A DNA stretch of 64,000 bases, from assembly GCA_030765065.1 (NCBI GenBank), contig CM060990.1, positions 459,504,321 through 459,568,320 of the forward strand, written 5' to 3'. The notes beneath the pieces were generated by a model. The model made no database searches. It had not been told where the DNA came from and saw only the letters and a list, made by a program, of their open reading frames with translations. Positions 59,945-64,000 of the stretch are shown here, one piece after another. The translations under genes and the position numbers were made by a program. The number at the start of each line of letters is the position of its first letter. Within the stretch, counting starts at the first letter, position 1. Origin of the DNA: Deroplatys truncata. Its lineage: Eukaryota > Arthropoda > Insecta > Mantodea > Mantidae.

Positions 59945-60003
59945 ATCAGATGACTGAAAAACTCAATACCATAGCCGGGATTTGAATTTTTCAGTCATCT
60001 GAT
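59945..60003. repeat. 22-bp inverted repeat hairpin
   Basis: Bases 59,945-59,966 and 59,982-60,003 are complementary except at one position (atcagatgactgaaaa... and ...ttttcagtcatctgat), with a 15-base spacer. It lies in the segment unique to the left arm. Confidence 0.8.
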
Positions 60004-61094
60004 TCTACCTTTCCAACCCTGTCCAACACACGGCTTGTGTGAAAAAACAATTAATTCCATTTACCTATATAGCTAATTCTTAGGTCTCAGGTTTATCGTA
60101 GGTGAGGCAAATTAAAATATACTGCAATTCCCTTAATAAATGTGGTTTATTATCAAATTAAAATATTTATGGGCAGCTAGCTTTTCCCATTATAAGAATT
60201 CCCACCATTTGAATAAATCAGGAGCCTAAACTAACTGCACACGTCTTCCCACCCATATGCACACACGTGCATTTGTCGTCCAGAGAGTAGCACTTTGTCT
60301 CGACGAGATTCTTGAAGAGAGCGAAAATCTGGGGCTTTGTTCCCCTTTATGTACCTGAGCCTAGTGACGCTTACCTCCGCGCCTCAAAATGTAACGACAT
60401 TTCTAATTGGTCCTCAGACCACATTACCTTAACATGTATGGGAATATTCTACACCAAAGTTTTGCGCCTACGCGTCCCCATGACGCGTCAGGAAGCGGAT
60501 TCAATATCTCCGTCTCTTTCTTTTCTCTATCTGTCTCTTTCTATTTCTCCTTACCGCTACCGGCTCCCTGTTCATTAGCTTGTTGAAAGATGGGCTCGAC
60601 CTAGAATTATCTTTTACCTGGAATTTGCTAGCTCACCCGTCTCTTACAATATGCTTTGTACAATTCTTGGTTGTTAAATATTTTAACGCCTTTCTTGGTG
60701 AATTATATATAAGAATTGTACATAGTAATAATATATGTGTGTGTGTTATATCCCCTTTCGCATTCCTGTTGCGCACGTGGTCCTCGTATTCATGAAGATG
60801 CCCCAATATTCGCCATCAGAAAATTGAGAATCGGTTCCTCATGCTTGATGACATTGATATATAGTTCTCCCATAGCGGAAACATCAACATATAATACGAC
60901 TTCCTCTTTCCTTTACATAAAGTATAAATGTCGTGATGTATTTTTACCATGTGTTATAAAATTAGCCTGGGACATAATATCTGAAACCACTCCCCTGATT
61001 GGAGTTTTGTAGAATAATTGCTAAACCTACATTCATCATTAGAACGATATATAAGCATCTCAGAATTATCGCAAAATTTGCATAGATTAGGTAA

Positions 61095-61180
61095 GACGAT
61101 TGTAAAGCAGCTGCTGGGGATCGAACCCAGCACCTCCCGAATGTGAGTCACACACGTTATGGCTGTGCCGCCTCGCTTCG
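61095..61180 (-). mobile_element. tRNA-like SINE head
   Basis: The minus strand reads an S2-type head with B-box 'ctgggttcgatccccagcag'. No body was recognised downstream. Confidence 0.65.
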
Positions 61181-61339
61181 TTTTGGTTACGAATGCTTAC
61201 GTTTGCCCACAATGGTTCGTTAAGCGTTGTGTATGGAGTCTGAAGGTTTAATTGTTTAATTCTAACATTGAAGAATATGATGTATCGCGAGTTTTTCTTT
61301 TTGGTATAAGATCGTTACAAATTGCAATGATACTTTTCA

Positions 61340-61733
61340 TTCAACTATCCACATGGAGCCTAATGAAGTGAAAAAAAAAACATCTGACCGTGTATAACTA
61401 TAATCAAGATCGAGGGGAGAAGAGGGGTGCAAGGAAGTTTAGTATTGGTGATTATGTCAGGATATCTAAACATAACGGACATTTTGAAAAGGATTTTGAA
61501 TCTAATAGGAGTGTTTGAATCTTTCAAGTTAGTCGTGTGAAGCATAGCAATCCATCTAGATACATACTAAGGGACCTGGATTGTGAGTTGATAAAGGATG
61601 CTTCTATGGAAATGATTTAAAAAAGGATAATTTTTCTAACACTATTTAATAGAAAAAGTACTACGTAGACGAGGAAACAGAGTTCTGGTAAAATGATATG
61701 GCTTTGCAGGTACACAATGGATCCATAAAGACG
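61340..61733 (+). pseudogene. Polinton/Maverick-type integrase, C-terminal remnant
   Basis: The + frames give the post-catalytic part of an F54H12.3-like (Maverick/Polinton) integrase. It begins with an FHSTIHMEPNEV block (end of the rve domain), then FSIGDYVRISKHNG and FEKDFESN (SH3-like region), YILRDLDCELIK, and finally a chromodomain-like end with WIHKDDLL. Several stops and at least two frameshifts interrupt it, and the catalytic DDE part is missing upstream. An AATAAA follows at about 61,763. The protein would join element ends to host DNA. Its place between two long inverted arms marks the surrounding unit as a Polinton remnant. Confidence 0.75.
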
Positions 61734-62070
61734 ATTTGCTGTAGTGTGTGAAGAAAGTATCAATAAAAACACACATTTTCTGGCTGCAAACCATTGGAGT
61801 TTTATTAATGTTATTAATAAAATCCTTCCGTAACTTTGTTCATTCTGTTAGCATGATGGAAAAATAATAGTAATACAGTGCTTTAAATCCTAGCTAATGA
61901 AGTATATATACATTACTAAAGTGTACTTTGGGGGACGGAAAATAATACTTTGAGGGAAGAAATAATAATATGAAGAGATATATAGAACTTAAAGCATAAT
62001 TTTAGATATAGAGTAAATATAATACGTTCATTTTAAATTCTCATATATACATTACTTACAAGTCAATCGG

Positions 62071-62280
62071 TTAGACGCCACCAATCATCAGGTCATTACT
62101 CACGTCCGAAGTAATGACCCGACAGGCCAGTGTTTTATACAACCCTTCCAGCCTCTTCCTCTTAACATCTCCCCCTTGCAATGCCAATTTATTTGTTTCG
62201 ATAGTTGAAATTTTATGTCTCTTTACTTCGAGAGGTTTTCTATATTGTAAAGCATCTGAAGCTGAGACTCCTTCAAACAT
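62071..62280 (-). pseudogene. Possible Polinton DNA polymerase B tail
   Basis: The 69-codon minus ORF is convergent to the integrase remnant. Its middle (TNKLALQGGDVKRKRLEG, then KTLA) resembles the K-x-A-L..xD-x-K-R...TLA pattern that I associate with the C-terminus of protein-primed polymerase B of Polintons. The match is short and from memory of the pattern only. It could be another Polinton gene or chance. Confidence 0.3.
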
Positions 62281-62577
62281 TCAAAAGTACTCCTCGAAAT
62301 CTAATAATTAAATAACCTGCTCTGGTGATGGCCTATGTTGTATCCTTTTTTCACTGTCTGTCATAATACTTGTAAAAATATTTTTTAGATTACAGCCGAT
62401 ATATTCCTCTATAATCATGCCACCCAATTCGTATTTGAACAAGACAGCCCTTTTTCTTATTGACTTTTCATTTCATACATGCATGTTTATATAATCATGT
62501 AATGTCTTTAAACATTGATGTAGGAAATCTAAAGCGTGTATTGCCGTATATTGAAATACACTTCAATAATTTAAACG

Positions 62578-64000
62578 AATTCTACAAATATCCAATAAGG
62601 GGAGTGCTTTCGGATATTGTCCGAGGATACTTTTATAATATATAGTCAAAATGAGTCACTACATTCAGAATTTATGTAAAGGGGAGGGGAAGTCGTATTA
62701 TAGATTGTTTCCGCTATGGGAGAGCTATATATCAATGTCATCAAGCCTGAGGAATCAATTCTCCATTCTCTGATGGCGAATGTTGGACCATCTTCGATGG
62801 ATACAGGACCACGTTGCGCAACAGGAATGCGTAAGTGTTCGTTACTTCCTGGATTAACCTCATACTTTGGCCAGCAAGCCCATAGCTACCAGTGTGTTGA
62901 TGATGATGCTGGTGGTGGTAATAATGAGGAGTAGGAGAGAAATTTTTCTATGATCTAGAATAAATTAATATATTTAATTTTATTGTTCCTATTATTGTTC
63001 TGCATAATGCTGTTACAAACTGCAACTGATGTTACCAACGGTAATTTACAACTTCGTTAACTGCACTATTATTGTCAGTTTACAGAGCGAGTTGACTCCG
63101 CGGTAACGTGTGAAGCTCGCATTCAGCAGATTCCCGGGTTCAACCCCGTAGACTGTTCGCCCTGACCTTGGGCTTTCCGCGGTTTTCCATGGACGGTAGG
63201 CGAATACCGGGTGGTTTAACGTCTACCCCGATTTCCTTTCCATAATTTCCCTTTCATTCCGCTTCCTTATCATCTTTTAGGTAAACTTCTAGTTTCGCAG
63301 CATTTGGCGGTGTCGGACAGATAACGCAGGTGCTTACTCAAAGGAAAGAGTACTCGCCATAGACACTAGAGGGCTGCTTGGGCGATGGGTCGTTGATCGG
63401 CCTCTCTAGGTAGCTCCAGCAGTGGGACGGGTATTCGATCCTGAAATTGTTAAGAGACTCCCGCGCGTCTCTGACCTGTCTACCTGCGAGATGTAACCGC
63501 CTCTAGTTTCTTCACTTCATCCCTTCCTCCTGGGGGTGATAGTCATAATAGGTGTGCGTAGGACGCAGTGTGCGAAGTGCCCCAACACTTGTATAACATA
63601 TAACCTATATGTGAGCTTTATTAATATTGTCCTGATTATCACTAACTTAACGGTACATGTCCGTCAATATTATAGATAACTGATATAGCAGTGTTAAACT
63701 CCACCTATATTTTAAGTTGACGCATGCAACCTGTCATTCAAATGGCTATAATTGTGAAGGAGAGCCTGATTATTATTAACTTTAAGGTACATGACCGTCA
63801 GGATTACCGAAAACTGAAAAAGTACTGTTACACTGCACCTATATTTCAGGATGACGTATGCAACTTGTCATTCAAGTGGCTAGAAGTATGCAAGAGAGGA
63901 AGTAAAACGGTGCGAACGGAGTTAAACATTTTAATACAAACTCAAGGAACCTGGATCCTAATTGGGGGTCACTTCTATGTAATGAAGTATACCTGTACCA
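62578..64000 (-). repeat. Right arm of the second inverted repeat (cut by window end)
   Basis: Reverse-complement partner of 58,716-61,015. It holds an S2b element at 63,083-63,620 (+) and a ~137-bp tandem duplication at 63,631-63,900 ('cctgattat', 'ggtacatg.ccgtca', 'caacctgtcattcaa') that the left arm has once. Confidence 0.8.
63083..63620 (+). mobile_element. S2b tRNA-headed element in the right arm
   Basis: The head has A-box-like 'gagttgactccgcggtaacg' and B-box 'cgggttcaaccccg'. The body is co-linear with the copies at 36.6 and 59.0 kb and ends near 'gtataacatataacctatat'. Confidence 0.85.

Larger units (their letters stand above)
58716..61015 (+). repeat. Left arm of a second long inverted repeat
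   Basis: Segments pair in order with the reverse complement of 62,578-64,000: 58,716-58,960 with 63,600-64,000; 59,500-59,780 with 62,840-63,070; 60,765-61,015 with 62,578-62,850. Similarity is roughly 75-90 percent by eye, so this pair is older than the 16-kb palindrome. The left arm carries an extra ~985 bp (59,780-60,765). An S2b element sits at the same place in both arms. The outer end cannot be fixed because the right arm leaves the window. Confidence 0.8.

Overview
The window reads as AT-rich, repeat-dense nuclear DNA of an insect, most likely a polyneopteran such as a cockroach, termite or stick insect. Evidence for this: two phase-compatible exons of a metazoan lectin/Sushi adhesion gene with GT-AG splice sites; mariner, hAT and DUF4817-type DDE transposase relics; several tRNA-headed SINE families with target-site duplications (TSDs); many (CA)n, (AT)n and (ATA)n tracts. 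There are no operons, rRNA genes, credible functional tRNA genes or bacterial genes. The species assignment is an inference.

Layout. 1-25.9 kb: transposon and SINE remnants. These include two mariner relics (2.9-4.4 kb and 10.97-13.4 kb), a hAT fragment (6.5-7.2 kb), a 263-bp MITE (13.83 kb), a DUF4817-type DDE transposon split by a SINE with a 14-bp TSD (14.4-15.8 kb), and a dispersed repeat whose fullest copy carries a ~120-bp tandem array (19.5-20.7 kb). 25.97-33.88 kb: two exons (fucolectin/FTP C-terminal half, then one Sushi/CCP module) of a furrowed/CG9095-like gene on the + strand, both phase 1-1. They are separated by a 7.5-kb intron holding a SINE and a DDE transposon with a hAT inside it. 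34-39.5 kb: SINEs and non-coding DNA, probably intron of the same gene.

39,549-55,555: the main discovery, a 16,007-bp, almost perfectly palindromic element. Its ends read AG...CT and it is flanked by a 6-bp direct duplication, CATATA. Each ~7.5-kb arm holds, from outside in: G+C-rich subterminal tandem repeats; a 415-bp higher-order repeat built from three diverged ~138-bp submonomers; a degenerate ~60-bp tandem array; a small gene cluster (a 155-aa C2HC zinc-finger ORF overlapping a 69-aa ORF by ATGA, plus a decayed zeste-type Myb/SANT fragment); and a 20-21-bp minisatellite. A unique ~200-bp centre separates the arms. End structure and TSD length match Polinton/Maverick integration, but no Polinton core gene is visible inside.

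58.7-64 kb: a second long inverted repeat, whose right arm runs off the window. Its core carries the decayed C-terminal part of a Polinton/Maverick-type integrase and a possible DNA polymerase B tail. Working model (inference): the 16-kb palindrome is a non-autonomous element mobilised in trans by a Polinton integrase, with arms kept alike by gene conversion. It probably lies in an intron of the lectin/Sushi gene.
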